Shown one piece after another: positions 1 through 8,055 of a DNA stretch of 51,653 nt. Origin of the DNA: DASZZZ01 sp036260375 (lineage in GTDB: Bacteria > Actinomycetota > CADDZG01 > WHSQ01); NCBI GenBank assembly GCA_036260375.1, contig DASZZZ010000054.1, positions 1 through 51,653 of the forward strand. The letters run 5' to 3'. Position numbers and translations under genes: made by a program. The notes under the pieces are model-generated. The model was not told where the DNA came from and made no database searches. It saw only the letters and a list, made by a program, of their open reading frames with translations. The first letter of the stretch is position 1, and each line of letters opens with the position of its first letter.

Positions 1-127
1 GCGCGACGCCGGGAAGCGCGCCGAGGGCGGCCGCGCCGGCGATCGCGCCCGGCGGCGGGGGCGGATCCGGCGGCACGCCCCAGTCGGGCGCGGCGCGCGC
101 ATCGTCGGCGGCGCGCGCGCCCGTCAC
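1..127 (-). CDS. Unrecognised protein, N-terminal fragment cut by the window edge
   Basis: A GTG codon at 127-125 overlaps the TGA of the upstream lipoprotein gene in a GTGA junction, the usual sign of translational coupling. An open frame continues from it to the window edge (42 codons). The visible N-terminus is hydrophilic, then has a proline-rich PPDPPPPP run followed by a small-residue hydrophobic stretch that could begin a membrane segment. No family is recognisable from so little. It would be the last visible gene of the PI/PIM operon. The coupling and frame are seen; that the gene is real is inferred. Confidence 0.4.
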   Translation of the reverse strand, partial: MTGARAADDARAAPDWGVPPDPPPPPGAIAGAAALGALPGVA

Positions 128-594
128 GGCGCCGGCACCGCGCGCGCGCATCCGTCGAGGCCGTACGCGGTCGCCGCGGCCTCGAACTCGGCGAGCGCGC
201 CCTCGACCTCGCGCGTGAGGCGCTCGGCGGTGCCGAAGTCGCCGGCGCGCGCCAGCTCCACGTACTCGGCCTGGACGCGCTCGAGGCGCCGCAGCCCGGC
301 GAGGACGCGCTCGACCGCGCCGGCTTCGCCCGACGGGACCTCGAGGGAGCCCAGCGCGCGCAGCACGTCGTGGTTGATCGCGGCGACCTGCTCGACGTAG
401 CGCACGGTCTCCCGCTCGCCGCGCGGCTGCTCGAGCTCCTCGAAGCGGGTCGCGTGGCGCCGGCACGCGCTCTCGGCGCGCGCGACGAACTCGGCGCGCG
501 TCGGCGGCTGCGGCTGGTCGGCGCCGCACGACGCCGTCGCCGCCGTCGCCAGCACGGCCGCGACGACCGCTCGCATCGGTGTCACGAGGGGCAT
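124..594 (-). CDS. Small exported lipoprotein of unknown function
   Basis: About 156 residues. The N-terminus has one Arg, an Ala/Val/Leu-rich hydrophobic core and a lipobox ending TASC, so lipidation of that Cys and export are predicted. The mature part is largely helical and charged, with heptad-like Glu/Leu/Arg spacing, two further Cys and a short Cys-containing C-terminus. The ATG at 594 was chosen because it gives a normal-length signal peptide and lies 14 nt after pimA; an in-frame ATG at 576 is the alternative. It is the fourth gene of the pgsA-patA-pimA run and overlaps the next gene by GTGA. No family is recognised. Mycobacterial PIM clusters have a Nudix gene at this position, so this gene may be lineage-specific. 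Confidence 0.75.
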   Translation of the reverse strand: MPLVTPMRAVVAAVLATAATASCGADQPQPPTRAEFVARAESACRRHATRFEELEQPRGERETVRYVEQVAAINHDVLRALGSLEVPSGEAGAVERVLAGLRRLERVQAEYVELARAGDFGTAERLTREVEGALAEFEAAATAYGLDGCARAVPAP

Positions 595-608
595 TCCACC
601 ACGCGCTC

Positions 609-1709
609 TCAGCGCGGCCGAGCCGCGGCCGCCACGGCGCGCTCGTACGCCGCCTCCACTCCCCCCGCGAGGCGGTCCCAGTCGTACGCCGCGGCGCGCT
701 CGGAGCCGCGCGCCGCCATGCGGGCCGCGACCGCGCCGTCGGACAGCACCGCGGCGAGGGCCGCGGCGAGCGCGTCGGCGTCCTCCGGCGGCACGAGCCG
801 CGCCGCGCCCTGCGCGACGGCGCGGAAGCCGGGCAGGTCCGAGCACACGAGCGGCGCGCCGGCGGCCATCGCCTCGACCAGCACGATGCCGAACGACTCG
901 CCGCCGAGGTTGGGGGCGCAGTAGACGTCCGCGGCCCGGTACGCGCGCGCGACGTCGTCGTCGTCGAGGCGCCCGAGCCAGCGCGCGCACACGCCGAGCG
1001 ACGCTGCGAGCCGGCGGCACGACGCCTCCTCCGGACCGCTGCCCGCGACGACGAGCTCGGCGTCGAGCCCGGCGCGCGCGAACGAGCGCACGAGCACGTC
1101 GAGGCCCTTGCGGCGCTCGATGCGCCCGAGGAACAGCACCTTGCGCCCGGGCCCGAGGTCGAGCGGCTCGGCGGCCGCGAAGCGCGCCGTGTCGACGCCG
1201 TTGGGCGTCGGCAGGTAGTCGCCGGGGAAGTAGCGCGCGACGAGGTCGCGCGCCGCGTCCGAGACCGCGGTGCGCACGCTCAGGCGTCGTAGCGCGCGTT
1301 CCAGGACCGGACGCGCGAGGCGGTAGCCGGCGCTGTCGTCGGCGGCCGCATGGAACGTCCCGACGGCGGGTGCGTCGCACCCGAGCAGCGCCAGCAGCGA
1401 CAGGCTCGGCACCAGCGGCTCGTGCGCGTGGACGACGTCCGGGTCGAGCGCGCGCAGCACGCGCCGGACGCCGGCCCCCGCCGCGGGCCCGAACGCGAGC
1501 GTCGCGACCGATCCGTTCGCCGGGACCGCGACCGCGCGCCCGACGAACGTCACGCCGGGCTCGTCGGGCTCCGGCCCCCACCCCGCGCGCGGCGCCACGA
1601 CGTGCACGTCGTGGCCGCGCCGGCGCAGGACGTGCGCCAGCGCGCGCACGTGCGTCTGGACGCCGCCGTCGCGGTCCCACGCGTACGGGCACACGAGCGC
1701 GACCCTCAC
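609..1709 (-). CDS. pimA: Phosphatidylinositol alpha-mannosyltransferase PimA (GT4)
   Basis: 366 residues, GT-B fold glycosyltransferase family 4. It transfers mannose from GDP-mannose to the inositol 2-OH of phosphatidylinositol at the inner leaflet, the first committed step of PIM synthesis. Visible signatures are the N-terminal Gly-rich loop GGVQTH near residue 15, HAHEPL, TPNGVDTARF, the donor-site segment FLGRIERRKGLD, GSGPE, and the C-terminal ESFGIVLVEAMAAGAP motif carrying the two conserved Glu. The GTG start at 1709 overlaps the patA stop (GTGA), indicating coupling. The order pgsA-patA-pimA is the mycobacterial one, which supports the specific assignment over a generic GT4. Confidence 0.88.
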   Translation of the reverse strand: MRVALVCPYAWDRDGGVQTHVRALAHVLRRRGHDVHVVAPRAGWGPEPDEPGVTFVGRAVAVPANGSVATLAFGPAAGAGVRRVLRALDPDVVHAHEPLVPSLSLLALLGCDAPAVGTFHAAADDSAGYRLARPVLERALRRLSVRTAVSDAARDLVARYFPGDYLPTPNGVDTARFAAAEPLDLGPGRKVLFLGRIERRKGLDVLVRSFARAGLDAELVVAGSGPEEASCRRLAASLGVCARWLGRLDDDDVARAYRAADVYCAPNLGGESFGIVLVEAMAAGAPLVCSDLPGFRAVAQGAARLVPPEDADALAAALAAVLSDGAVAARMAARGSERAAAYDWDRLAGGVEAAYERAVAAAARPR

Positions 1710-2644
1710 GCGCCGTCTCCCGCGGCGTCGGCGTCGTCGGGCCAGACCGGCGCGAGGACGTGCCACTCCTGCGGTCGCCGCGCCACGAGACGCTCGAGTT
1801 CGTGCGCGACGCGCTGCGTGAGCTCGGCGACCGCGCCGTCGCGGTTCTCGGGGAGCTCGATCGGCGGGCCGATGTGGGCCTCCCAGCCGCGCGTGCCGTC
1901 GGGGCGCACGACCCCGTAGACGCCCGCTACGAGGAGCGGGACGCCGGTGCGCAGCGCGATCGAGGCGGGGCCCGCGGGCAGCGTCGCCCGGCGTCCGAAG
2001 AACGTCACCTCGGGCCCGCGGCCCTTGAGGTCGCGGTCGCCCAGGATCGCCACGACGGAGCCGGCCTCGACCTCCTCGACGAGGCGCCTCGACGCGCCGC
2101 GCTCCGCGGGCACGATCACCATGCCGAGACGTGCGCGATGGGCGGCGAAGAACTCGAACATGCGGCGCGGGCGCAGCACCTCGGCGACCGAGACGAGCCG
2201 CCGTCCGCTGGCCGCGACCCATGCGCCGGCGGCGTCCCAGTTGCCGAGGTGGCCGACCACTACGACGGCCCCCTTGCCGCGCGCGAGGACGGCGTCGAGG
2301 TTGTCCTCGCCGAGGCACTCGAAGCGCTCGAGGAAGAAGTCGCGGCCCTCGCGCACGAGCCGGAACGTCTCGAGCCAGTAGCGCGCGTACGAGCGGTACG
2401 TCTCGACGACCAGGGCGCGGACGCGCGGCGACGTCGGTGACTCGCCGGTGATCGTGGCGAGGTTGCGCGCCACGGCTCCGGCCTTGCGCGACCGGCGCGC
2501 CGCGATCGTCCCCAGCACGTGCGCGAGGCGGTACGCCCACCGCTCCGGCACCGCGCGCGCCGCGGCCGACCCGGCGACGTAGCCGTAGTACACGAGCTGT
2601 AGGAGGCGCCCCTCGCCGGGCGGCCGGCGGGACCTAGGCCGCAC
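1706..2644 (-). CDS. patA: Phosphatidylinositol mannoside acyltransferase PatA
   Basis: 312 residues, of the LpxL/HtrB-type lysophospholipid acyltransferase family. It should transfer a palmitoyl group to the mannose of PIM1/PIM2 at the cytoplasmic membrane. The HX4D catalytic motif is seen as HLGNWD at residues 132-137, and a later GDRDLKGRG segment matches the family. The N-terminal 15-40 region is hydrophobic/amphipathic, as in membrane-associated members. The GTG start at 2644 lies inside the pgsA 3' end (11-base overlap) and the stop overlaps pimA. Length and context fit PatA closely. The acyl donor and acceptor are inferred from the family. Confidence 0.87.
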   Translation of the reverse strand: MRPRSRRPPGEGRLLQLVYYGYVAGSAAARAVPERWAYRLAHVLGTIAARRSRKAGAVARNLATITGESPTSPRVRALVVETYRSYARYWLETFRLVREGRDFFLERFECLGEDNLDAVLARGKGAVVVVGHLGNWDAAGAWVAASGRRLVSVAEVLRPRRMFEFFAAHRARLGMVIVPAERGASRRLVEEVEAGSVVAILGDRDLKGRGPEVTFFGRRATLPAGPASIALRTGVPLLVAGVYGVVRPDGTRGWEAHIGPPIELPENRDGAVAELTQRVAHELERLVARRPQEWHVLAPVWPDDADAAGDGA

Positions 2645-3251
2645 GGTCCGCCGGCGCTCGGACCGCCTGACGGCGCGCGTACAGCAGGCGCTGGACGAAC
2701 GTTCCGATCGACAGTGCGCCCAGCACCGCGAGCATCACCGGGATCTGGTCGAAGACGAGGCCGGCGATCACCAGGATGAGGCGCTCGGCGCGCTCGGCGA
2801 TGCCGACGTTGCACTCGAAGCCGAGCGCCTCGGCGCGCGCCTTGACGTACGACACCAGGAACGACGCCACGAGCGTCACGAGCGCGACGAGCGCGACCCA
2901 CGGCTCGTCGCGGGCCGGCGTGTCGGGGGATATCCCGTAGAGCCACGCGATCGAGCCGAACACGAGCGCGTCGGCGAGCCGGTCGGTCGTCGAGTCGAGC
3001 AGGGCGCCGAAGCGGCTCTGGGTGCCCTGCGCGCGCGCCAGCGCGCCGTCGAGCGCGTCGGCGATCGCCGCGACGATCGCCGCCAGCCCGGCGACGAGGA
3101 TCCGGCCCTCGACCACGAGCCACGCCACGAGCGCCTGCACGAGGATGCCGAACGCCGTGACCACGTTCGGGCTCAGTCCGCTGCGCGCCAGTGCGCGGCC
3201 CACCGGGCCCATGAGCCTGTCCCAGCCGCGCCGCAGCCTCGCGTTGATCAC
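2634..3251 (-). CDS. pgsA: Phosphatidylinositol phosphate synthase (CDP-alcohol phosphatidyltransferase)
   Basis: 205 residues, integral membrane. The complete CDP-alcohol phosphatidyltransferase signature D-x2-DG-x2-AR-x8-G-x3-D-x3-D is present: D65, D68-G69, A72-R73, G82, D86 and D90. About five or six hydrophobic segments follow the usual topology. In actinobacteria this enzyme joins CDP-diacylglycerol and inositol-1-phosphate to give PI-phosphate, the precursor of PIM. It starts at a GTG and heads the operon with patA and pimA. Without that context, phosphatidylglycerophosphate synthase would be the alternative. A second regulatory signal is not evident in the 165 bp divergent gap to the EF-G-like gene. 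Confidence 0.87.
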   Translation of the reverse strand: MINARLRRGWDRLMGPVGRALARSGLSPNVVTAFGILVQALVAWLVVEGRILVAGLAAIVAAIADALDGALARAQGTQSRFGALLDSTTDRLADALVFGSIAWLYGISPDTPARDEPWVALVALVTLVASFLVSYVKARAEALGFECNVGIAERAERLILVIAGLVFDQIPVMLAVLGALSIGTFVQRLLYARRQAVRAPADRAA

Positions 3252-3416
3252 GTCGCGATCATTCTCGCTCTCCTCGCGTCATGTTGCCTCATGTCGGCCC
3301 GGCGCGCTGCGGCGCTCGCCGGAATACGATGAGCGGCGCACCGGCTCGCGGGGGCGCCAGAGCAACGCGCTCCGCCGCGCCGGCATCCCGGGAAAGACGC
3401 GACGTAAGGGGGACGA

Positions 3417-5483
3417 GTGAAGAGCTACCCGACCGAGAGCATCCGCAACGTCGTTCTCGTCGGCCACGGCGGGGCGGGCAAGACGTCGGTCGCCGAGGCA
3501 CTGCTCTTCCTGTCCGGCGCGCTAACGCGCATGGGCAAGGTCACCGACGGCAACACGACGACGGACTTCGACGAGGAGGAGATCCGTCGCGGGATCTCGA
3601 TCTCCACCGCGCTCGCGCCGCTCGAGTGGGACGGCTACAAGATCAACCTCCTCGACGCCCCCGGCTACGCCGACTTCGTCGGCGAGATGAGGGCCGCGAT
3701 GCGCGTCGCCGACCTCGCCGTGTTCGTCGTGTCCGCGGTCGAGGGCGTCGAGGTGCAGACGCAGGTCGCGTGGAACTACGCCGACGAGCTCGGGCTCCCG
3801 CGCATGGTGTTCGTCAACAAACTCGACCGCGAGAACTCGTCGTTCCGGCGCACGCTCGACGAGCTGCGCGAGCTGTTCGGCATGGGCATCGCGCCGCTCG
3901 CCCTGCCGCTCGGGCGCGAGCACGACTTCCGCGGCGTCATCTCGGTCGTCGACGCGGCCGCGTTCGCGTACGACGGCACCGGAAAGGCGACGGAGGAGCC
4001 GGTGCCCGACGACCGGGCCGCGCGCCTCGAGGAGGTCCGCACCGCGCTGCTCGACTCCGTCGCCGAGACGAACGACGAGCTGCTCGAGCGCTACCTGGAG
4101 GGCGGCGACATCACGCGCGAGGAGATCGTCAAGGCGCTTCACGACGGCATCGACGACGCGACGCTCTTTCCCGTCGTCGTCGGCGCGGCGACGAAGCTGA
4201 TCGGGCTGGACCGGCTCGTCGACGTGATCCTGCGAGCGGGCCCGTCGCCGCTCGACCGGCCCGCGGCCGAGGGCGTCGACGGCGGAACGCGCGACGCCAA
4301 GCCCGACGCGCCGCTGTCCGCGCTGGTGTTCAAGACCATGACCGATCCGTACGTCGGCCGTGTCAGCTTCTTTCGCGTCTATTCCGGCACGCTGCGCGGC
4401 GACGGATCGCTGCACAACGCGACCAGGGGCGTCGACGAGCGCGTCGGCCACGTCTTCACGATGCGCGGCAAGAACCAGGAGCAGATCTCCGAGGTCGTCG
4501 CCGGCGACATCGGCGCGATCGCGAAGCTGTCGGCGACGACGACCGGCGACACCATCGCCGACAAGTCGCAGCCGATCGTGTACCCGACGATCGAGCCGCC
4601 CGAGCCCCTGCTCCCCAAGGCGATCGCGCCGAAGACCAAGGGCGACGAGGACAAGCTGATGATCGGGCTCCAGAAGCTCATCGAGGAGGACCCCGCCCTC
4701 AAGCTGGAGCGCAACGACGAGACGCGCCAGATGATCCTGTGGGGCATGGGCGACGCGCACCTCGACGTCCTGCTCGGGCGCCTCAAGCGGAAGTTCTCGG
4801 TCGAGGTCGAGGAGGTCCCGTTCCGCGTCCCGTACCGCACGACGCTGCGGTCGAAGGTCGAGGCGCTCGGGCGTCACGTCAAGCAGTCCGGCGGGCACGG
4901 TCAGTACGGCATCTGCAACATCCGCGTCGAGCCGCTGCCCCGCGGCGAGGGGTTCGTGTTCGAGGACAAGATCTTCGGCGGCGCGATCCCCAACCAGTTC
5001 ATCCCGTCGGTCGAGAAGGGCGTGCGCGCCGCGATGGAGTCGGGGGCCGGCACCGGCTACCCGATGATCGACGTCAAGGTCGAGCTCTACGACGGCAAGT
5101 ACCACAGCGTCGACTCGTCCGACATGGCGTTCCAGCTCGCCGCGTCGATGGGCATGAAGGACGCGGTCGACAAGGCGGGCGTGTCGGTGCTCGAGCCGGT
5201 GTGGACGCTCGAGGTGTTGATCCCGGAGGAGTTCACCGGCGACATCATGGGCGACCTCCAGAAGCGCCGCGGCATCCCCGAGGGCATCGACACCGTCGGC
5301 GGCGGACGCCAGCTCGTGCGCGCGAAGGTGCCGTTCGCCGAGGTCACGCACTACGCGACCGACCTGCGCTCGATGACGGGCGGGAAGGGCACGTTCTCGT
5401 GGAGCTTCTCGCACTACCAGGAGGTCCCGCACGACCTCGCGCAGAAGATCGTCGAGCGCGCCAAGGAGGAGGCGAACGCGTAG
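3417..5483 (+). CDS. fusA2: Elongation factor G-like GTPase (FusA2/EF-G2 type)
   Basis: 688 residues, a full-length five-domain EF-G-like translational GTPase. G1 is GHGGAGKT at residues 16-23, G3 is DAPGYADF near 80, and G4 is NKLD near 136. The C-terminal domain IV/V carries the GRQLVRAKVPFAEV and DLRSMTGGKG segments. The region following the P-loop differs from canonical FusA (GxITDFDEEE with RRGISIS), as in the second EF-G class of actinobacteria (mycobacterial FusA2), so a role other than the main translocase is likely. The GTG start at 3417 follows a good Shine-Dalgarno run (AAGGGGGA, 4 nt spacing). The canonical fusA with rpsL/rpsG/tuf is not here. A TACGAT -10-like hexamer sits at 3325-3330. 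Confidence 0.88.
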   Translation: MKSYPTESIRNVVLVGHGGAGKTSVAEALLFLSGALTRMGKVTDGNTTTDFDEEEIRRGISISTALAPLEWDGYKINLLDAPGYADFVGEMRAAMRVADLAVFVVSAVEGVEVQTQVAWNYADELGLPRMVFVNKLDRENSSFRRTLDELRELFGMGIAPLALPLGREHDFRGVISVVDAAAFAYDGTGKATEEPVPDDRAARLEEVRTALLDSVAETNDELLERYLEGGDITREEIVKALHDGIDDATLFPVVVGAATKLIGLDRLVDVILRAGPSPLDRPAAEGVDGGTRDAKPDAPLSALVFKTMTDPYVGRVSFFRVYSGTLRGDGSLHNATRGVDERVGHVFTMRGKNQEQISEVVAGDIGAIAKLSATTTGDTIADKSQPIVYPTIEPPEPLLPKAIAPKTKGDEDKLMIGLQKLIEEDPALKLERNDETRQMILWGMGDAHLDVLLGRLKRKFSVEVEEVPFRVPYRTTLRSKVEALGRHVKQSGGHGQYGICNIRVEPLPRGEGFVFEDKIFGGAIPNQFIPSVEKGVRAAMESGAGTGYPMIDVKVELYDGKYHSVDSSDMAFQLAASMGMKDAVDKAGVSVLEPVWTLEVLIPEEFTGDIMGDLQKRRGIPEGIDTVGGGRQLVRAKVPFAEVTHYATDLRSMTGGKGTFSWSFSHYQEVPHDLAQKIVERAKEEANA

Positions 5484-5512
5484 CGGTCCCCCGTGACCGG
5501 ACTGGAGCGACC

Positions 5513-5824
5513 ATGGACTGTCCCATAGACGGAGCGACGCTCGTCATGACCGAGCGCCAGGGCGTGGAGATCGACTACTGCCCGCGCTGCCGCGGCGTGT
5601 GGCTCGACCGCGGCGAGCTCGACAAGATCCTCGAGCGCAGCGCGAGCTACGACGACGACCGCGACGACGACCGCCCGCGCCACGACGAGCGGACGCGGCA
5701 CGAGCCGCGTCGCGAGGAGGACCATTCGTCCTCGTACGCGCGCGGCCCGAGCCACCAGGCGCCGTACCACAAGAAGAAGAAGAAGAATCTCTTCAGCGAG
5801 CTGTTCGAAGGCCTCGGCGACTAG
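5513..5824 (+). CDS. Small zinc-ribbon protein (zf-TFIIB type)
   Basis: 103 residues. The N-terminus has CPIDG at residue 3 and the CPRCRGVWLDRGELDKI signature near residues 24-38, the zf-TFIIB zinc-ribbon motif found in many bacterial small proteins. The middle is a highly charged Asp/Arg/His-rich linker. Near the C-terminus is a five-lysine run followed by a short amphipathic LFSELFEGLGD tail. It starts 29 nt after the EF-G2-like gene on the same strand, so co-transcription is likely. Its TAG stop lies in a CTAG shared with the oppositely oriented anti-sigma gene. Function is unknown; nucleic-acid or protein binding is an inference from the ribbon. Confidence 0.8.
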   Translation: MDCPIDGATLVMTERQGVEIDYCPRCRGVWLDRGELDKILERSASYDDDRDDDRPRHDERTRHEPRREEDHSSSYARGPSHQAPYHKKKKKNLFSELFEGLGD

Positions 5825-6528
5825 CCATCGGCTGGCGGCGCCTCGACCTTCCGTCGCTCGAGCTGCGCGCCGGACGCGTCGCTGGCGACGACCGTCATCT
5901 CGGCCGCCACGTCGGACGGCATGACGACGAGGAAGCCGCGGTCGACGTCCTCCTCCACAATGCGGTCGCTGATGTCCTCCGTGCGCTCGACGCCGTCGGG
6001 GGTCGACACGCGCACCTGCGTCACCGAGTCGTGGACCTTTCCGTAGACGAGGACGAGGCCCTCAGGCGCCCGCATGGTCGCGACGGACAAGTAAGCGCCG
6101 GCGTCGCGGTCCGGGATCGATATGGGGAAGCACTCGCCCTCGGAGCAGGCGGCGTCCTCGTCGAGCTCGCGCGGCAACGAGCGCTCCCGGACTTCGCCGT
6201 CGTCGCGGAGGGCCCGCGGTGTCGTCGACACCGCGCCGCTCGCGGCCTGGAGCGCGCGCGTCGTCGACGTCGCCGTCGCGACGTCGCGTCCCGGCCCGCC
6301 GACCTCGCCCGCGCCGATCGCGGCGCCGGCGAACATCCCCGCTCCTCCGAGGGCGACGACGGCGACCGACGACGCGGCCGCGCGGACGACGCGCCGGCGC
6401 CGGACCCGACGCACGACCGACGCGGGCAACCCGGATGCGCCGTCCATCGTCGGGACGCGCCGGTGCAGCGCGTCGGCCACCTCTGTCTCGAAGTCCCGTT
6501 CGCTCATGTCTCCTCCTCTGCCGCTCAT
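5821..6528 (-). CDS. Membrane-anchored anti-sigma-like protein
   Basis: About 235 residues from the ATG at 6528, or 228 from the ATG at 6507. A short N-terminal cytosolic segment is followed by a basic RRVRRRRVVR stretch and one transmembrane helix near residues 55-75. An extracytoplasmic domain with two Cys (CSEGEC) and a hydrophilic C-terminus follows. The upstream ECF sigma gene stops within this gene's start codon (ATGA), which is the main reason to call it its anti-sigma factor. No zf-HC2 motif is visible. Two in-frame ATGs 21 nt apart each have their own AGGAGGAG ribosome site, so both could be used. Its 3' end overlaps the zinc-ribbon gene stop by CTAG. Confidence 0.65.
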   Translation of the reverse strand: MSGRGGDMSERDFETEVADALHRRVPTMDGASGLPASVVRRVRRRRVVRAAASSVAVVALGGAGMFAGAAIGAGEVGGPGRDVATATSTTRALQAASGAVSTTPRALRDDGEVRERSLPRELDEDAACSEGECFPISIPDRDAGAYLSVATMRAPEGLVLVYGKVHDSVTQVRVSTPDGVERTEDISDRIVEEDVDRGFLVVMPSDVAAEMTVVASDASGAQLERRKVEAPPADG

Positions 6529-7058
6529 GTCTCCTCCTCCTCCAACCTGCGCCTCAGGTGCGCGAGCCCGTGCCTCAGCAACGACTTGACCGCCTCCGGA
6601 GAGCAGTCGAGCGCGGTTGCGATCTCCGCGTGCGAGAGCCCCTCGTAGTAGCGGAGGAACACCGCGGCGCGCCGGCGGGGCCGTAGCTCCGACAGCGCCG
6701 TCCACACGCGGTCGTCGCGCCCCGCGGGATCGGCGACGGTGTCGTCCGCCCGCGCGCGGCCGCCCTCGATCTCGAGGGCGCGGCGCTCGCGCCCGCGCCG
6801 GCGCGCGCGGCTGCGTGCGAGGTTGACGACCGTCGTGCGCAGGTACGCGGCGAAGGACTCCGGGCTGCGGTCGCCGCGGAAACGGCCGAGGACGCGCACG
6901 AACGCGTCCTGCACGAGATCGTCGGCGACGCTCTCGTCGCGCGTCAGCACGAACGCGAGCCGCCGCGCGGCCGGGGCGTGCGCCCGGTAGAGGGCGTCCC
7001 ACCGGGCGCGTGTCGTGTCGCCCAGCGGCATGGTTCGGGACAGTGCTCGCTCTTCCAT
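6525..7058 (-). CDS. ECF-type RNA polymerase sigma factor
   Basis: 177 residues with regions 2 and 4 of a group 4 sigma factor. Region 2 includes LVQDAFVRVLGRF and the helix ESFAAYLRTTVVNLARSRAR that recognises the -10 element. Region 4 has LRPRRRAAVFLRYYEGLSHAEIATALDCSPEAVKSLLRHGL, read as a helix-turn-helix, in segments typical of the SigE-like actinobacterial group. ATG 7058 was chosen; a preceding GTG at 7061 and an in-frame ATG at 7031 are alternatives. It is followed by its presumed anti-sigma with an ATGA overlap. It is a paralogue of the sigma factor at 16038-16589, sharing the HAPAARRLA and ALDCSPEA-type segments. The inducing signal is unknown. Confidence 0.86.
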   Translation of the reverse strand: MEERALSRTMPLGDTTRARWDALYRAHAPAARRLAFVLTRDESVADDLVQDAFVRVLGRFRGDRSPESFAAYLRTTVVNLARSRARRRGRERRALEIEGGRARADDTVADPAGRDDRVWTALSELRPRRRAAVFLRYYEGLSHAEIATALDCSPEAVKSLLRHGLAHLRRRLEEEET

Positions 7059-7107
7059 CACCCTTCGAGACTCCGCCGGCCGCGAAAGGTGGCACGCCGG
7101 TCGTCCC

Positions 7108-7127
7108 CGGCCGCCGGGAGGCGGCCG
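7108..7127 (-). terminator. Hairpin terminator after the HIT gene
   Basis: A perfect 8-bp inverted repeat (CGGCCGCC / GGCGGCCG) with a 4-nt loop begins 7 nt beyond the HIT stop and lies before the sigma gene. There is no T-tract, which is common in very GC-rich genomes. Confidence 0.55.
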
Positions 7128-7134
7128 CGCCGGA

Positions 7135-7656
7135 TCAGTCGCGCGCGAAGCGCGGACGCAGCTTCGAGGCGGTCTCGTCGAGCATCTCGGGCAGCACCTT
7201 GGTGTGCGCCACGACCGGCATGAAGTTCGTGTCGCCGCCCCAGCGCGGCACGACGTGGACGTGCAGGTGTCCCGGCACTCCGGCCCCCGCGGCGCGCCCG
7301 AGGTTCATGCCGACGTTGAAGCCGTGCGCGTCCATCGCGGCGCGCACGACCGCGACCGCGCGCGTGGTCAGCTCCATGATCTCGGCGCGCTCGGCGGGCT
7401 CGAGCGCGTCGAGGTCGCCGACGTGGCGTACCGGCGCGACCATCACGTGACCGGTGTTGTACGGGAACGCGTTGAGCATCACGAACGCGGCGTCGCCGCG
7501 GTGGAGCACGCCGGCGTCGTCCTCGACCGGCTGCGACGCGGCGCACAGGAAGCAGCCGTCGTCGTCGCCCGACGCGGCGAGGTACTGCATCCGCCACGGG
7601 CTCCACAGACGCTCCACGACGCTCCCTCCCGTAGCGACCGGCTCGGACCGCGTCAC
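7135..7656 (-). CDS. HIT-family hydrolase / AP4A phosphorylase-like
   Basis: About 173 residues from a GTG at 7656. The histidine-triad motif is HLHVHVVPRW, preceded by GxNxGxxAGAGVPGH. The N-terminus has the WSPWRMQYL segment and a CFLCA motif characteristic of the actinobacterial Rv2613c-like HIT group, which cleave diadenosine polyphosphates or nucleotide conjugates. An internal GTG just before ERLWSPW would give a shorter protein with the usual N-terminus, so the start is uncertain. In mycobacteria this gene immediately precedes pgsA-patA-pimA. Here it is about 4 kb upstream, with EF-G2, a zinc ribbon and a sigma pair in between. A terminator hairpin follows. Confidence 0.85.
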   Translation of the reverse strand: MTRSEPVATGGSVVERLWSPWRMQYLAASGDDDGCFLCAASQPVEDDAGVLHRGDAAFVMLNAFPYNTGHVMVAPVRHVGDLDALEPAERAEIMELTTRAVAVVRAAMDAHGFNVGMNLGRAAGAGVPGHLHVHVVPRWGGDTNFMPVVAHTKVLPEMLDETASKLRPRFARD

Positions 7657-7713
7657 CCTAGCGCGCGCCGCGCGCGCGGCCCTGTGGTCTCATGGCGCCA
7701 TGAGGAGCGCATC

Positions 7714-8055
7714 GTGAGCGACGACCAGCCGAGCTCCGTGGAGCTCGTCCGGCGCTACCTGCGCGCGCAGAACCTCGAGCAGGTCGGGCGCGTCGACGAC
7801 GCCGTCGAGCTCTACGAGAGCGCCGTGTCGTCGGGCTTCGACTCGACCGGTCCGTACGACCGGCTCATCGCCGTCTACGCGCACCGCGCGCAGCACCGCG
7901 ACGTCGTGCGCGTCGCGACCGCCGCGCTCGCGCAGGTCCACACCCACGAGGGCAAGCGCGAGTGGTACGACCGCATGCGCCGCGACGCCGAGCGTGCGCT
8001 CGAGCGGACGCCGCCCGCGGCCCCCAAGCGGCGTCCCGACCCGCGCGGGCGGTGA
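7714..8055 (+). CDS. Small TPR-like helical protein
   Basis: 113 residues from a GTG with a GAGGAG site 7 nt upstream. The segment LEQVGRVDDAVELYESAVSSGFDSTGPYDRLIAVY reads as a tetratricopeptide-type helix pair, followed by a second, more degenerate helix pair. The C-terminus is Pro/Arg-rich and basic. The stop overlaps the GTG start of the downstream methyltransferase (GTGA), so the two are translationally coupled. A role as a scaffold or partner of that enzyme is plausible but only inferred. Other functions of such short TPR proteins cannot be excluded. Confidence 0.7.
   Translation: MSDDQPSSVELVRRYLRAQNLEQVGRVDDAVELYESAVSSGFDSTGPYDRLIAVYAHRAQHRDVVRVATAALAQVHTHEGKREWYDRMRRDAERALERTPPAAPKRRPDPRGR

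Noticed and set aside
609..2540. A 643-codon fusion of acyltransferase-region and PimA frames
   Set aside because: The first part is a shadow frame inside patA; the glycosyltransferase starts at the GTG at 1709, overlapping the patA stop.
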